DNA of 64,000 nt, taken from contig CM075855.1 in the NCBI GenBank assembly GCA_037975125.1, positions 108,952,118 through 109,016,117 of the forward strand, read 5' to 3'. The notes under the pieces were generated by a model. The model was not told the DNA's origin, ran no database searches, and worked only from the letters and a program-made list of their open reading frames with translations. The position numbers were made by a program, and so were the translations under genes. The stretch comes from Latrodectus hesperus (lineage: Eukaryota; Arthropoda; Arachnida; Araneae; Theridiidae). Of the stretch, positions 11,805 to 23,125 are shown piece by piece (the stretch's first letter is position 1; every line of letters begins with the position of its first letter).

Positions 11805-12008
11805 ATTGTTACAATACTGAAGAACCTGAATCATCTTCGTTGTTACCTGCAATCTTATGCCCAGTGAAAGATTTCTTACCGAAAAAGGGGCACTGCAGCT
11901 ATTATTACGATTGCACGGATGGAGTTCGCCGAAAAGTAAAATGTCCCAGAGGCTTACATTTCAATCCAACAAGCAGAGTGTGTGACTTTCCTTCTCGTGC
12001 AAATTGTG
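11805..12008 (+). CDS. Exon 5: one CBM14 domain
   Basis: 68 codons, TTTTGCAG acceptor and GTAAGG donor, phase 1 both ends. A short acidic/Ser lead precedes the domain ILCPVKDFLPKKGHC, YYYDC, CPRGLHFNPTSRVC and a final Cys just before the donor. Confidence 0.9.
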
Positions 12009-12594
12009 GTAAGGAAATGTTTCAAATTTAAAATTATTATTTTCATCTCAATGCTTTTCTGCGCATTTTAAAAACAGTTCAGTGAATAGGTCATCGATGA
12101 AACTCCCACCTCATGTGAAAAATGTTTTCATTCGCAATCGATTTTGGAACTAATAGGATATGTCCCCCAATCGTCGACTTTGAGACTTTTTCTTCGCCAA
12201 ACTGAATGCATGTTTTTGCAACGGGAAATTTCCCAGTCCGCCCAGTTACAACGTTGAACAAAACATTCAAACGCTGTTACGACTTTAAAAAAATATGACG
12301 CAAAAACGACGTAAAACACGAGAAAAAGACAAAATGACAAAAAAAAATCCAAAAAGTACCAAAAACTCAAATTGGCAATATTATAATCAAAATAAAGGAA
12401 GCTAGATTCGGCAAGAAATCTCTTGGTGGGATATATCATGCTTATATCTCGATTTTAATTTATAGGTAACGATCAAAGTTTTTCATGCGAAAGAAACAAT
12501 CGCAGATTGAAAAGCTAAACTAAACACCTTATATAAAAAAATTGTAGTTCGGACTTCATTTTAAACCAACGATCACAGTAGAATCAGATCCTGT

Positions 12595-12750
12595 GCCAGC
12601 TGAATGTTTATAGTTCTAGTCTTCCCTTAAATATCTCTTAGGTTCAATTCTCAGCTTGGAGATATGTTTTTAGTAATTTAGAATCCACTTCAAACTGTTT
12701 CCCGTTTTAACTAGCCTTTACGTTGAATTAGCGGCAAACCAACTTATATC
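12595..12750 (+). mobile_element. SINE-A, strongly decayed
   Basis: CTTAGGTTCAATTCTCAGCT, a TTTAGAATCCACTTCAAACT body and AGCGGCAAACCAAC end follow the SINE-A order, with many changes. Confidence 0.55.
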
Positions 12751-13009
12751 GGGATATAAATGTACTGAGACTGCATTTTAAATCATAATCATGACTGTGT
12801 CGAGAAATTAGTTGGTAACTAATGTACAGGTCATAAGTGGTAGTGAGATGTGAGCTAATTAACATAAGGAATAAAATTAACTCTTGTGTGAAGAAAGTGA
12901 TCACAAAATAGTGATCATCAACCTATCATTCTTAGATATGTGCTGCATTTAATGGTTTTATTCAACTACTTACAGGGCAATACACAATGTTAATTCCTAA
13001 ATTCTCTTT

Positions 13010-13254
13010 GTCACAGATGCCGTATAATCTACACAAATCCAGAATTTTTTGGCGATGAAGAAATGTTGCTAAAATGACGTACTGTGCGCGATGACGTTAA
13101 TACTAAGTTTGCCAAAAGATAATTTTCTGCATGAATTTTATATCTCCGTATCTGTGACGTAATAAAACCCAGGTTGCTAAATACATAAGAAAATCCGCCA
13201 AAAAAATTACTAAACTCAGAATTTGGCATCTTGATATATACGGCATCTGTGCCA
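13010..13254 (+). mobile_element. MITE-1 copy (about 245 bp)
   Basis: Bounded by near-perfect inverted ends, left TCACAGATGCCGTATAATC and right TATACGGCATCTGTGCC. Internal landmarks (GCGATGACGTTA, TCTGTGACGTAATAAAACCC, AAATCCGCCAAAAAAATTAC) are shared with copies at 22718-22977 and, inverted, 46128-46381. No coding capacity. Confidence 0.85.
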
Positions 13255-13842
13255 TCTTTTTCTCGAAGTTTTATAAAATTGATTGACAGGAACTTTTGTT
13301 GCAATCTAGGCTGGAAGCGTTCTTATATGAAGAAAATTGATAAACATTCTTCCAAGATCATTAAAAATGATCTTTAATTAATTAAATTGACCTTTAAATA
13401 CCAATATTTCAAATATAGATAATATTTTCTACTTCCTATTTTTAATGTCAGCATTGATATAATTTTACTCTTACGTACAACATAAAAACTTACCATTCAT
13501 TATCCGCATTGAAATTTAAATTGGAAATTAAAATGTTTCAATCCTTTCATATCAAACACCAATTTAACCACCGGATATAAGCTCTTATAGATTAAAATAT
13601 ATAATTCCGTTTGAAACATTAGTTGTAACTAAATTAAGATTAAAATATTTTTTGCATCACCGAATATATTTTTAGGCTCAATTTTAACATTAAATACATT
13701 TGTTCAAATTAAATCAAACTGTAATTAAGCTAATTAAATACTAAAGTCACATATGTGCTCAAAAACTTTAAAATGTAATATTTCTTTAAAAACAGATTTT
13801 TAATTAAAATAAAAAAAGCATTTTTGACAGTTTTGTGTTCCT

Positions 13843-14115
13843 TATGACACTTGGACAAGCCAAGCTTGCTGTGCCATTAACTATAGGAATTTAAATAAGT
13901 AGAGTGCATCTTTCATTTAACCAGAGCACCACGAAGGTGAAAGAACGATTTTGTTCTAAGACTCCTTCGATAGATTGCACCACACGAGGATTCACTCCCT
14001 GAATTTTAACATTGATATGAAGGGGGAAGAAATTTTCTCCAAACCATTATACCCACAATAACTGCTCAACGATTAACTACAAGACTTTCGTTTCTATAGA
14101 TTTAAAGAGCACGTA
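13843..14115 (-). mobile_element. SINE-B copy, head lost
   Basis: Matches copies at 31140-31485 and 56522-56899: CTTATGACACTTGGACAAGC, AACCAGAGCACCACGAAGGT, TAAGACTCCTTCGATAGATT, then AACTGCTCAACGATTAACTA. The tRNA-like head, which lies on the minus strand in the 56522 copy, is missing at the right. Confidence 0.75.
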
Positions 14116-14187
14116 TATTGACAATTTTTTACTTTATGACAAATTTGATATGAAAAATCTCAAATATAATATTTTCAAATTTTATAG

Positions 14188-14709
14188 GTGAACCTTCAGG
14201 AACCCTATACTGGCCAGACAGATACAAAACATGTCCTTGTGAAACGTGCCTTTTACCATCACCTGAAAGATGCAGCGATTACCATTTATGCTTAAACAAA
14301 ACTGCTTATCCCATGACCTGCTCACATGGATTATTGTTTGACAAGAATAAAAACACCTGCAACTATGGCTCAGAGACACCTTGCGATGCAGTTTCTACGA
14401 CTACTAAAAGACCGACAACTAGTACTACAAAGCAGGCCACATCAACTTCCACTATAACTACATCAAGTACAACTACTAAAGAGCCAACAATGTCTACTAG
14501 GCAACCCGCCTCAACTACGACTGTTACGCCAAGACGATACAGATGCCTGGAAAGAAATGGCTTGTTTAAAAATCCTTACAAATGTGGATCGTTTATCCAG
14601 TGTTCAAACTGGTGGCCATATGTGAAAGCATGTCCAGGCAGTTTACATTTCAATCCTGAAACAAAGCGTTGCGAACATGCATGTGATGCTAAATGCGATA
14701 CTAGCCTAC
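14188..14709 (+). CDS. Exon 6: two CBM14 domains split by a Thr-rich linker
   Basis: 174 codons, TTTTATAG acceptor and GTATGT donor, phase 1 both ends. First domain has the CPCETC start, YHLC core and FDKNKNTC; then about 45 residues of Thr/Ser/Pro-rich linker; then a second domain (CLERNGLFKNPYKC, FIQC, CPGSLHFNPETKRC, CDAKC). This is the same domain pair as exons 1, 2 and 7 with a mucin linker between its halves. Most of the first domain lies before the first ATG (14313). Confidence 0.9.
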
Positions 14710-15094
14710 GTATGTTATCCAATTTATATTCTCTCTACTTAAATTGTTCCAGATCAATTGCTAGATTTTATACATTGATTTAAATTGCTCAACAATCTTC
14801 ATACTGTGCGTTAAATATGTGTTTCTAATGATTAATATCTATTAAAATATTTATTACTATATTTTATTAGAATATTACCAAGTTAGTTGATTGTCAAGTT
14901 AGTTGTTTGTCAAGATTGACTTCAAGTTCAAGTTTCACTTTGAGCTTGAAGGCTTGTAGTTTGGAGTCCAATATTAAGTATTGGCATGGCAAGTATCAAC
15001 CCTCAAGAACAAGAAGAGACAGTAACGGGACAAACCAATTAACATTGTAGAATGTATTTTAATCAAACTTTAATATATCAAAACAGTAACTGAA

Positions 15095-15245
15095 TGATGT
15101 AGCTTTGGCTGTCAGCTCACAATTCATGGGCTTGATTTTTACTTTAAGAATTGATGTTCGTTTCGGAATCCATTTTAAATTATCAGTTCCAGTTTATTTA
15201 ACATTGGTTAGTAAAAGACAGCTACAGAGTAATAATAAATATTAA
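15095..15245 (+). mobile_element. SINE-A, decayed
   Basis: TTTGGCTGTCAGCTCACAATTC, GTTTCGGAATCCATTTTAAA and TAAAAGACAGCTACAGAG follow SINE-A order with many changes. Confidence 0.55.
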
Positions 15246-15284
15246 AGAAGTTAATATTTCAAATTCATTTTCGTAAAACAATAT

Positions 15285-15375
15285 GGATAATTGTAGCAAT
15301 CCAATTGATCTTATGGATTTGATTCTCTCGTAGTATGTGAATGCTTTAGTGGTTCCGAATGTACTTTAAATTATG
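15285..15375 (+). mobile_element. SINE-A fragment, decayed
   Basis: ATGGATTTGATTCTCTCG followed by GTTCCGAATGTACTTTAAAT resembles the box-B to body segment of SINE-A. Confidence 0.4.
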
Positions 15376-16134
15376 GAATATGTAAGATGTATCTTATATG
15401 CAAGAAGATTTATAAGAAAAAGTTCCTTAAAATAGCTGAATTTTTTAAAAATAACTGAGAATTTGTCATTAACAATATTCCTTAAAAGCTAGACTTAAAA
15501 GCTCAGTTATCGTGAGTTCAGTTATTACCTAAAAGCTCAGTTCAGTCAGTACAATTATCAGTCTGATTAGTATTACCCTCGTTAACTCGAAGATTCAATA
15601 AAGCGGGAGTCTCATTTCGAAAGCCTATTTTAATGTACTACATGCTATTTCAAATTTCTTAAAATTTCTTTTAACTCGTTATTTCCTTTCAAGTTTAAAT
15701 CAGTTCATTATCTATAAATATTATTAAAATTCTTACTGACAATAACAATTTTCGACAAATCCCTTTTGTTCAATAACTAAAAATAAAACTATAATACTTC
15801 TCATGTGTTAATGAAGTAAAGTAGCGAGAAACATTGTTTTAACTTTTTTCCTAATGTTTTCAAAATTTTTCAATTTTAATTGCATTGTCTTTATTTTTGT
15901 TATATTAAATATTTTCACATTTTATATCCACTGGTGTCCATAAATTAAAGATAATGCATGTTCAGGCGAAGAGACAGAAGCAAAACTAATGAAACTTATT
16001 TGTAAAGTCTATTTATTAAACAAATGTTAAGAGCAAAAAAGATGCTATATGTTTGACATCATTAATAAAAATAACGATTTTTATTCCCTGGAACAAATTT
16101 AAAAAAAGAACCTATTTACAAAAACCAATATAAC

Positions 16135-17184
16135 ATGGTTGGTACAGTGGTTAATACATAGTATGCCCCCCAGACGATGCAATACAGGCCTTACAACGCC
16201 TAGGCATGCTGAGTATCAAATTATCGATCTGATCTTGGGGAATATTACACCACTCGCATTAAACAATGCTTTGCAAAGTTCCGGTAGACATGAGGGAGGG
16301 GTTGACGAGCGTTATTTCGTCGGCCAAGCATGTCCCACACATGCTCTATTGTATTTAATTCCGGTGAGTACACTAGCCAGTCCATATGGGTGATATCCTC
16401 AGATTGAAGGCATTCAGAATGTTTGAAAGGTAAGGACGGGCGTTGTCATCCATAAAGAGAAATTCTGCTCTCGTGGCTCCCCGAAACAAACGTGCGTGTT
16501 CCAGAATGGCATCCCGATATATGTGGCCTGTCATGGTTACATTCTGAACATGCAGGTTAGTTTTGGAACCCAGAATAATTCCTCCTCAAACGAGCAATCC
16601 TGCACCACCGTAACGGTGTCATTCAATGGTGTTCTCTTGGTGGTAACGGGTACCTGGCACTCTCCATATGAAAGTCCTTAGAAAATCAGACTGAAAGCTA
16701 AACCAGGATTCGTCGGAAGATTTCACGCAAGACCACTGTTGCGGTGTCCACATTGCATGCTTTTTACTTCAGACTAACCGCAGGTGACAGTGAGTTAATG
16801 TAAGTGAAACACATTTGACTGGCCTACGAGCATGTAGACAAATGGACCTTAACCGTCTGTACACGATATGACTTGAAACTATCGTACCGGTAGCTGGAGA
16901 GAGCTGACGGGACAGGTCTGATGCTGTGACAGTCTGATGCTCCGTCTGTTTCTTTTGGCAGTAACTGCCAAATACCATTCCTCATTCGGCGTTGTAACTC
17001 GGGGGCGACCTGTGTTGTAACTCCTACTCACATTACCATCATCTTGGAACCGTTGCGAAAGCCTGAAGATGACACTCTGGGCCACTCCAAGTTCCTCGGA
17101 TACTTTTATCTGGGTATGTCCACATTCCAGATGGCCGATAATTCTACCACGTAAAACATCATCCAAATACTTCCTTTGTGCCAT
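16135..17184 (-). pseudogene. Decayed Tc1-like transposase
   Basis: Reading on the minus strand from 17184, the product starts MAQRKYLDDVLRGRIIGHLE and runs through a helix-turn-helix region (GHTQIKVSEELGVAQSVIFR) and a GRPRVTT motif typical of Tc1 transposases. Further down, in shifted frames, MDDNARP (second catalytic Asp region, near 16450) and a C-terminal GGILC-like end near 16160 are seen. Frames change several times with in-frame stops, so no functional enzyme is expected. Length is close to a full Tc1 transposase. I could not define terminal inverted repeats. Known role: cut-and-paste DNA transposition at TA sites. Confidence 0.85.
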
Positions 17185-17823
17185 AACTATGCTGTTATTG
17201 CACTGAAAGGCTTTTAAAGCGCAAATGAACAATTTTAATTTGCAACCATTACTTATATACCCCTCTTACACTCTCCTCATTGTGATGTACTACTATCGGC
17301 GCTATATCTGGTGGTTTATAATTTGCATATTCAAGATATGTGTTATAATTCTACATGTGAAATTTTTATTTTGGAGTTCAATTTCTGTGTGATTCTGAAT
17401 TATCCTTAATTTATGAATATGAGTGTATTATAATAAGAAATATATTTCGTTAAAATTCTCTTACATGAAAATAATTACTTTCACAAATGAAATAACAGTC
17501 ATAAAAATACATTTTTATATAATTGTTTCATACACGTGACATTCTTAACATGTCATACGTGTATGCATCTCATTTATAATTATAAAACTTTTAATAAAAT
17601 ATTTAATTATCAAATGACATTCTGTGTGCTAGTTATTGTTAAAATATTTCATAACTTATAAATTTTCGCATTTACAACTACATCCAAATTCTTAAATATT
17701 AAAAATCCAAATATATATATATACTTACAATTGTATAAAATGCTAAGAAATGTTATTAATTTTGAAAATCTTAAAGTTCCATTACATTTTTAAGAATTAA
17801 TATATAATTTCAATGGCATTTAG

Positions 17824-18195
17824 CTTGTGTCTCAACCACTGAGCCAACGGTGACGGATTCTACTTCTCATCCACTATGCTCCTGCAGAAACTGTCTACTT
17901 CCCAGCGAAGAGAGCTGCACCAAGTACATAGAGTGCAGGCATGGTAATCCTACGAAGCGCGTATGTCGACGTGGTCAGACGTTTGACAGTAGGAGGAAGA
18001 CCTGCGACTGGGCCCACAGGGTGGATTGCAGACACAGCGAGATCTGCCTCCGAAGGAACGGGCTCTTCCCTTACAGAGGAAACTGCAGTAAATTCGTCCA
18101 CTGTGCAAATGGTATACCATACGTGAAAACTTGCCCAACAAATCTACATTTTGATCCAGAAAAATTAAGATGCGAGTGGCCATCCGAAAAATGTA
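17824..18195 (+). CDS. Exon 7: two CBM14 domains
   Basis: 124 codons, GCATTTAG acceptor and GTAAGT donor, phase 1 both ends. A short Thr-rich lead is followed by a CSCRNC-type first domain (CTKYIEC, CDWAHRVDC) and a second domain (CLRRNGLFPYRGNC, FVHC, CPTNLHFDPEKLRC, final Cys). Close in sequence and layout to exons 2 and 6, suggesting descent by exon duplication. Confidence 0.9.
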
Positions 18196-18334
18196 GTAAG
18201 TATTAATGTTATTTATGAAATTTAATTTCCCCACAGTATAGTATATTTAACTTTAAAATATTACTTCTGCATTCCATAGCATTCCACTCTTTAGTTCTAT
18301 TGTTTAAAAATTCATTTCTTATCTCAGACAAATT

Positions 18335-18420
18335 TATGTGTTCAGAATCTACTTTAAAATGTAGGTTTCGGTGAAATTATCGTGCAAAAAGTAACTATAA
18401 AGTAACAACCAGTTTAGTTT
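18335..18420 (+). mobile_element. SINE-A body fragment
   Basis: TTCAGAATCTACTTTAAAAT, GTAGGTTTCGGT and CGTGCAAAAAGTAACTATAA correspond to the SINE-A body; head lost. Confidence 0.5.
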
Positions 18421-18538
18421 TTTTTACTCTTGTATTGATATTTGTACTGGTTTGAAATTTCTTTTTATTAAGAACTCCACTGAATTAACTTTCTAGAACA
18501 AAAATATGACCAAATAAGGACAATCCAACTAGAGTTCA

Positions 18539-18663
18539 GCCGAGGTGGCAGCCGAATGGTTAGCGCTCTTGCCTTCGGCTCAACAGTTCATTGGTTCGAA
18601 TCCCACCTTGGGCATGGATGTTTGTAGTGGTTTGTGTGCAAAAAATGACCGTTGAGCGACAAA
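18539..18663 (+). mobile_element. SINE-A with internal deletion and target-site duplication
   Basis: Intact tRNA-like head (GGCAGCCGAATGGTTAGCGC, GGTTCGAATCCCACC) joined to TGTTTGTAGTGG and then directly to TGTGCAAAAAATGACCGTTG, so about 45 bp of the body are missing. Flanks CCAACTAGAGTTCA (18525-18538) and CCAACTGGACTTCA (18664-18677) are a 14-bp duplication with two mismatches. Confidence 0.88.
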
Positions 18664-19084
18664 CCAACTGGACTTCAATGGAATCGACTTTCTTGTGCAA
18701 GTGTAAAGTGATGAACATACCATCACTGAATAATTTTTAAATATAATAATTTGACTGAAATATTGTTAATCCTATGTTATTGTTAATTATGAAGTTTATT
18801 CTCCACCTCCTTATAGATAACTTGATTTTGAAATCATTTATAAAGGATGCTTTCAATACGTTTCAGTCAAAAATTCTTTGAAGATTCAATGTTTTCATGT
18901 AGTTTAAATTTTTTTTTTTGAAAAGCTCGATACTTTGTTCCTGAATATCATAAGGTAATTGCATCATTAATGTTTTTATGCACATGAGGGATATTCAAAA
19001 TTAATTGTAAGTATTTTTAGACTGTTTTAAAGGACTTACACAAAAAAATTAAGTATATTCAGATAAGTACAGTAATGACAAGTA

Positions 19085-19381
19085 CTGCTGCACTAACTTG
19101 CTTCCCTGTACCTAGCGCTGAGTTGGGCTCTACCAGTTAGATGGAAGCAGCCGAATGAAGTCTTCGTAATTTTGAAGCAAGAACCAATCAGAAGACCCCT
19201 ATACGTGTCATCTCCTGAGGTATCATTTCACTTGGAGGACATTGCGATCATGCACAGTTTTAACATGCCCCAGCTGCCTATAGTGAACCTGACGGATCTT
19301 CTGTCGGTCGGGTTTCGGACTCACTACCTTCCGATAATAAGCACGACGCCTTAACCAACCAGGCCTTCACAGCCCCAGGAT
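19085..19381 (-). mobile_element. SINE-C copy
   Basis: Shares with copies at 24675, 54460, 60775 and (opposite strand) 23875 the order CTTCCCTGTACCTAGC, GAGTTGGGCTCTACCAGTTA, GAGGTATCATTTCACTTGGA, then CTCACTACCTTCCGATAA and AACCAACCAGGCC. On the minus strand the right end reads as a tRNA-like head (GGTTAAGGCGTC as box A, GTCCGAAACCC in the place of box B). Confidence 0.8.
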
Positions 19382-19420
19382 AATGGGCCGTTGTAGCCTA
19401 GTGGTTACAACGGCTCATTA
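19381..19420. repeat. Near-perfect 15-bp inverted repeat
   Basis: TAATGGGCCGTTGTA (19381-19395) faces TACAACGGCTCATTA (19406-19420) with one mismatch and a 10-nt loop GCCTAGTGGT, which resembles a SINE box A. It abuts the head end of SINE-C. Confidence 0.7.
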
Positions 19421-19473
19421 TATCATGGTGCGATGCCTTCAGAGTACATAAAAAGTTTCTTGATGATCTAATA

Positions 19474-20772
19474 CGAGGGTCACTCTGAAATTTTTGAGAT
19501 ACAACTAGGTTTTAAAATTTATACTTACAAAATTTTAGGTGTGTTCAAAGTAGTATCCTCCAGCATCAATGCTCTTTTGTAGACGAATTTTCCACAGATT
19601 GATTGCCTCAAGCAATTCATTTCTTTGAATAGATGAAAAATGCATTTATAGCCAGATCAATCTCTTCTGAATGAAAACTACGTCCACGTAAGTTCATTTT
19701 TAGATTAAAGAATAACCAAAAGTCGCACATAGCTAGATCAGGTGAATATGGCGGATGTTCGGTCACTTTAATTTGTTTTTGTTTAAGAAACTCAACTGTT
19801 AATCCAGCTGTATGTGAAGATGCATTGTCATGGTGAAGCATTAGTCTCCTAACATTCAGTTCTTGTAGAATTTCTGGAAGACATTGAGTGGTATACCAGT
19901 TTGCTGTTACTGTCTTCTGTCCTTCCAACTGGATGGCTTTGACCCATCCCGTGCTTCTGAAGAAAACGGCGTACATCACTTTTTTCAGTGCACGTTGTTT
20001 TTCACCATTGTCGGCGTGGGATCACCTTCAAAGACCCATACTTTGCTTTCTTGACGTGTTGGAACGTTAAAACACGGTATGTTACACTGTTACATTTCCA
20101 TCACCTGTTACAATTTTAGAAATGATGCGGTGGCCACCATCATTCAGCATATTAAGAGTTTCTTTACTGATTCTGACACGCTCCTCTTTTTGATGCGCAG
20201 TTAGATTATAGGGAACCCAACGGCAAACTACTTTATTCATATGTAATTCTTCATGAATGATTTTGTGTATGGCTGCGGATCCAATGTTAAGTTCCTTCTG
20301 TATTATTTGATAGGTACAGCGATGATCATCCATTAACATTTTTCTTAGGGCAGACACATTATCCGAGATGACTGCCGACGGCGGTCTTCCTGTGTGTTCT
20401 TCATCCTGAAGAAAATTGCGACCTCTTCCCAATTCTCTAAACCATCTGAATACAGTAGCACGAGCTGGAGATTCATCACCAAATGCTAATTGCAACCGTT
20501 GAACGCATTTTTGATTGAATCCTGCTTTGAAATCGTAGAAAATCATAGCGCGAAAATGTTCCCCCGTCAACTCCATTTTATCTTCTGTTTAAAATTTATT
20601 CCACGCTAAACAAGTTGAAGTAAGTCAGTAAAAAATTGAAGTAAGTAAATAAAATACTTTTGAAAAAGTTGAAGTAAGTAATTAAAATACTTTGTACTTT
20701 AAAGTTAAACCGTTATTTTTATTTTGTAAATTCTCGTCTGCGCGTATCTCAAAAATTTCAGAGTAACCCTCG
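19474..20772 (-). mobile_element. Full-length mariner transposon, inactivated
   Basis: A 1.3-kb element flanked by TA (19472-19473, 20773-20774) with about 28-bp inverted ends beginning CGAGGGTCACTCTGAAATTT. The ends and length are those of a mariner. A second copy in opposite orientation lies at 39956-41236. Confidence 0.95.
19617..20576 (-). pseudogene. Mariner transposase pseudogene
   Basis: Starts at 20576 on the minus strand; the first 164 residues hold paired helix-turn-helix DNA-binding segments, GRPPSA and a WVPYNLT motif (WVPHxLT in mariners). The frame ends at 20082 just after TGD, the first catalytic Asp, which is followed by Gly rather than the usual Glu. Coding resumes from 19979 in another frame with HHDNASSHTA and YSPDLAMCDFWLF, the second and third catalytic Asp of the DD34D triad, and ends early at 19617. 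Frameshifts make it non-functional. Confidence 0.92.
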
Positions 20773-21243
20773 TACTGAATAAATCCAACACGATTTTATT
20801 TGGTTGGATATGTGTGGAAAAAAAAATTATTTCACTACAATTCGAGTGCCGCAGTGACAAATCATCCAACAAGTAAATTCTTTTAAAATGAATAACGGTA
20901 CTTTTTTTATACTTTCAATATTCTTTCTCGCATTAAAGATTAGTTTTTATATAAAGTACTGATAACACTGTACATTCAAATATTTTTAAAATGAAATTTA
21001 TGGTAAGCGCATATTGCGAATTATACAATTAAACTACAAGTTGAAAATGGATATCAACATACTCAATATAAGCAAATTTTGTTATGAAAATTACTAAAAT
21101 ATTTTTAACTTCAATGTGTGTGTTCTAGTTATTTTCAACAGAAATATATATTTGGACTTACAAAATGTTTCATACATATAAATAGTATATTGAACCTCAA
21201 ATATATATGTGCGGCACTTAAGGAAGTAACTTCCTATTTTCAG

Positions 21244-21468
21244 AATCGGAAGATGATGGAACAGAAACGGAAGACGTGAAGGGAGGGATAGCTCCTCATC
21301 AACCTCAGTGGAAGTGTCCAAGTTCTTACGGTTATTTCCGCTCTGAGAAGGGCTGCAATCAGTACTATATCTGCGTCGATGGAATTCCTCACCCAAGAAT
21401 CTGCCCCAAGAACTTGGTATTCAATTCCAAAATTCGCGTATGTGACTGGCCACAGAACACGAACTGTC
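21244..21468 (+). CDS. Exon 8: one CBM14 domain with acidic lead
   Basis: 75 codons, TATTTTCAG acceptor and GTAAGT donor, phase 1 both ends. A short acidic lead (SEDDGTETEDV) is followed by KCPSSYGYFRSEKGC, YYIC, CPKNLVFNSKIRVC, DWP and a final Cys. Confidence 0.9.
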
Positions 21469-21654
21469 GTAAGTATATCTTTAGATTTTTAACGATTCTC
21501 ATTCCGTAATTTACATTTTTAAATAATTTACAAATCTTTGATTTATTTAAATATTTATTTAACTTAAAAATTCTCTGGTAACTATTACAATAGGTTTTCC
21601 TGTAGCAAGAATTATCTTTAATAGGATAATATCTAGCTGGCAAACTTATCGACT

Positions 21655-22130
21655 CTCTTTTTCATGCTGGAAGGGAGGTCGTCCTCCAGTGGGTCCCAGG
21701 CCGATGCGGCATTTATGGGAATGAACGGGTTGACCTTTTGGCTAGGGAAGCCTTAAGCTTTACATCCACCTTCCCATCTACTTCCTCTTCGAAATGCTAG
21801 GAGTAGTATGGTTTGTGCCTTCTGGATGGCTATCAGCTTTCTCACCTTTCCCACCTACCTAGAGCAGAGGGCGTTGCTTGTTTTGGAATTACTGGACATG
21901 ACTATTTGCAGGCCCATCTATAAAAAATCAATCTGGCCAATTCACCTGTTTGTATGCTGTGTGACACCTCACCTATGATTGGGGGAGAATCTCTTCAGTT
22001 GTCCATCTCTTTTTGAAATTCGGTCCAGTGATGACACTTGAGCCCTCTCGCGTTCTTGGAGCTACTTTAATATTGTACTGGACTGCAAGACGCCTCATGT
22101 CTGAAGAGATGATGGCGGGGTAATATGAAA
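21655..22130 (+). pseudogene. Non-LTR retrotransposon remnant: RNase H end
   Basis: With stops and frame changes the plus strand reads LQWVPGRCGIYGNERVDLLA, matching the RNase H tail of arthropod non-LTR elements, followed by a GHDYLQAHL...SPVCMLCDT segment matching the conserved Cys-rich C-terminus (TGH...HL...C..C). Only the 3' end of the element remains. Confidence 0.8.
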
Positions 22131-22154
22131 ATATCTAGCTGGCAACAATAAAGC

Positions 22155-22290
22155 TGGATTCTAGCTTTCGTTTCAAAAGTTCCAGGTTTCGATACCCATC
22201 TGTGATCATGAATGTTTTTTACTTGTTTGGAACTAACTTATAATGTTGATCCTATAGTCTAATGAACTAAAAAATGCAAAACCGTTCAGT
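22155..22290 (+). mobile_element. SINE-A, decayed
   Basis: CAGGTTTCGATACCCATCTG, ATGAATGTTTTT, TTTGGAACTAACTTATAATG and ACCGTTCAGT follow SINE-A order. Confidence 0.5.
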
Positions 22291-22589
22291 TATAAATAAA
22301 ATCCGAAATGATTTACGAAGTGAGAGATCTCTCGCATGACAATGTATCTCTCTGAAACTGAGAAAAGTGCATATAACAACGTAACCTGGTTTTCGCTAAA
22401 CACATTTGAACAATAAATTGAACTGATGACAGATAACCAATGAGTTGGCGCATTTTCTCATGAAATAAATTATTCATGTGACTACGATTATTTAATATAA
22501 AAATTCAAAATTTCGTTATGAATCATCTTGATGTCAAAATTTCCCTGCAATCTAACATTACTTTCTGCTCCAAACATTGCATCAAATTA

Positions 22590-22700
22590 ATTAGACGAAT
22601 GATTAGCACTTCTGATTTAATAGTTCGTGAGTTCGATTCCTATCTAGTAGTGTGGATGTTCAGTATCTCTGAATCCACTTTAAACTAAGTAACAGGTTGA
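22590..22700 (+). mobile_element. SINE-A, decayed
   Basis: GACGAATGATTAGCACTTCT and GTTCGTGAGTTCGATTCCTA match the SINE-A head, followed by CTCTGAATCCACTTTAAACT of the body. Confidence 0.65.
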
Positions 22701-22717
22701 GTTGACAGTCAATTGAT

Positions 22718-22977
22718 GCCACAGATACCGTATAATCAAGGATTCTAAATTCTGAATTTTTTTTTTTTGGTGATTAAGAAATGTTGCCAAGATGACATCT
22801 CATGACGTGCGTGATGATAAAAATACTAGGGTTGCCAAAATAGAATTTTCTACAAACCTTTATAGCTCTCCGTATCTATGACGTTATAAAATTCAGATTG
22901 CCAGATACAGCAGAAAATTCGCCAAAAAATTACCAAGTTCAGAATTTGGCATCCTGGGTTATATGGCATCTGTGCCC
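22718..22977 (+). mobile_element. MITE-1 copy with 8-bp target-site duplication
   Basis: A 260-bp non-coding element with inverted ends (left GCCACAGATACCGTATAATC, right ATATGGCATCTGTGCC) flanked by identical CAATTGAT at 22710-22717 and 22978-22985. An 8-bp duplication is characteristic of the hAT superfamily (family knowledge); the exact terminal bases are uncertain by one or two. Confidence 0.9.
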
Positions 22978-22984
22978 CAATTGA

Positions 22985-23125
22985 TTAGCATTTTGGTCTT
23001 TTGTTCAATAGCTCGAATTTGAATCTCATAATGGACGCGGATGCTTGTAATGGTTCGGAATCTATTTCAAACTGTAGATCACACACAGTTTAACCCTCTT
23101 TAAAAATGATGATTCAATGACAGTC
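22985..23125 (+). mobile_element. SINE-A, decayed
   Basis: TTTTGGTCTTTTGTTCAATA, CTCGAATTTGAATCTC, GGATGCTTGTAATGGTTCGG and GAATCTATTTCAAACTGTAG follow SINE-A closely. It abuts MITE-1. Confidence 0.7.

Larger units (their letters stand above)
12009..14187 (+). other. Intron 5 (MITE, SINE remnants)
   Basis: Phase-1 intron of 2.2 kb holding a degenerate SINE-A (about 12595-12750), a MITE-1 copy (13010-13254) and a SINE-B copy (13843-14115). A locally GC-richer stretch at 12130-12440 is unassigned. The minus ORFs at 12128-12439 and 13029-13304 are not supported as genes. Confidence 0.6.
14710..17823 (+). other. Intron 6 (SINE remnants, decayed Tc1 transposon)
   Basis: Phase-1 intron of 3.1 kb. 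It contains two decayed SINE-A pieces (about 15095-15245 and 15285-15375) and a Tc1-like transposase relic on the minus strand (about 16135-17184). The rest is AT-rich unique sequence. Confidence 0.6.
18196..21243 (+). other. Intron 7 (SINEs and a mariner)
   Basis: Phase-1 intron of 3.0 kb holding SINE-A (18335-18420 fragment; 18539-18663), SINE-C (19085-19381), a 40-nt hairpin (19381-19420) and a complete mariner (19474-20772). Confidence 0.65.

Noticed and set aside
12130..12440. Possible MITE with GATATGTCCC / GGGATATATC ends
   Set aside because: Ends match only partly, no target duplication was found and there is no second copy in the window.
13029..13304. Minus ORF of 91 codons and its counterpart at 46135-46425
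   Set aside because: Both simply overlie MITE-1 copies; similarity between them is due to the repeat, and no domain is recognisable.
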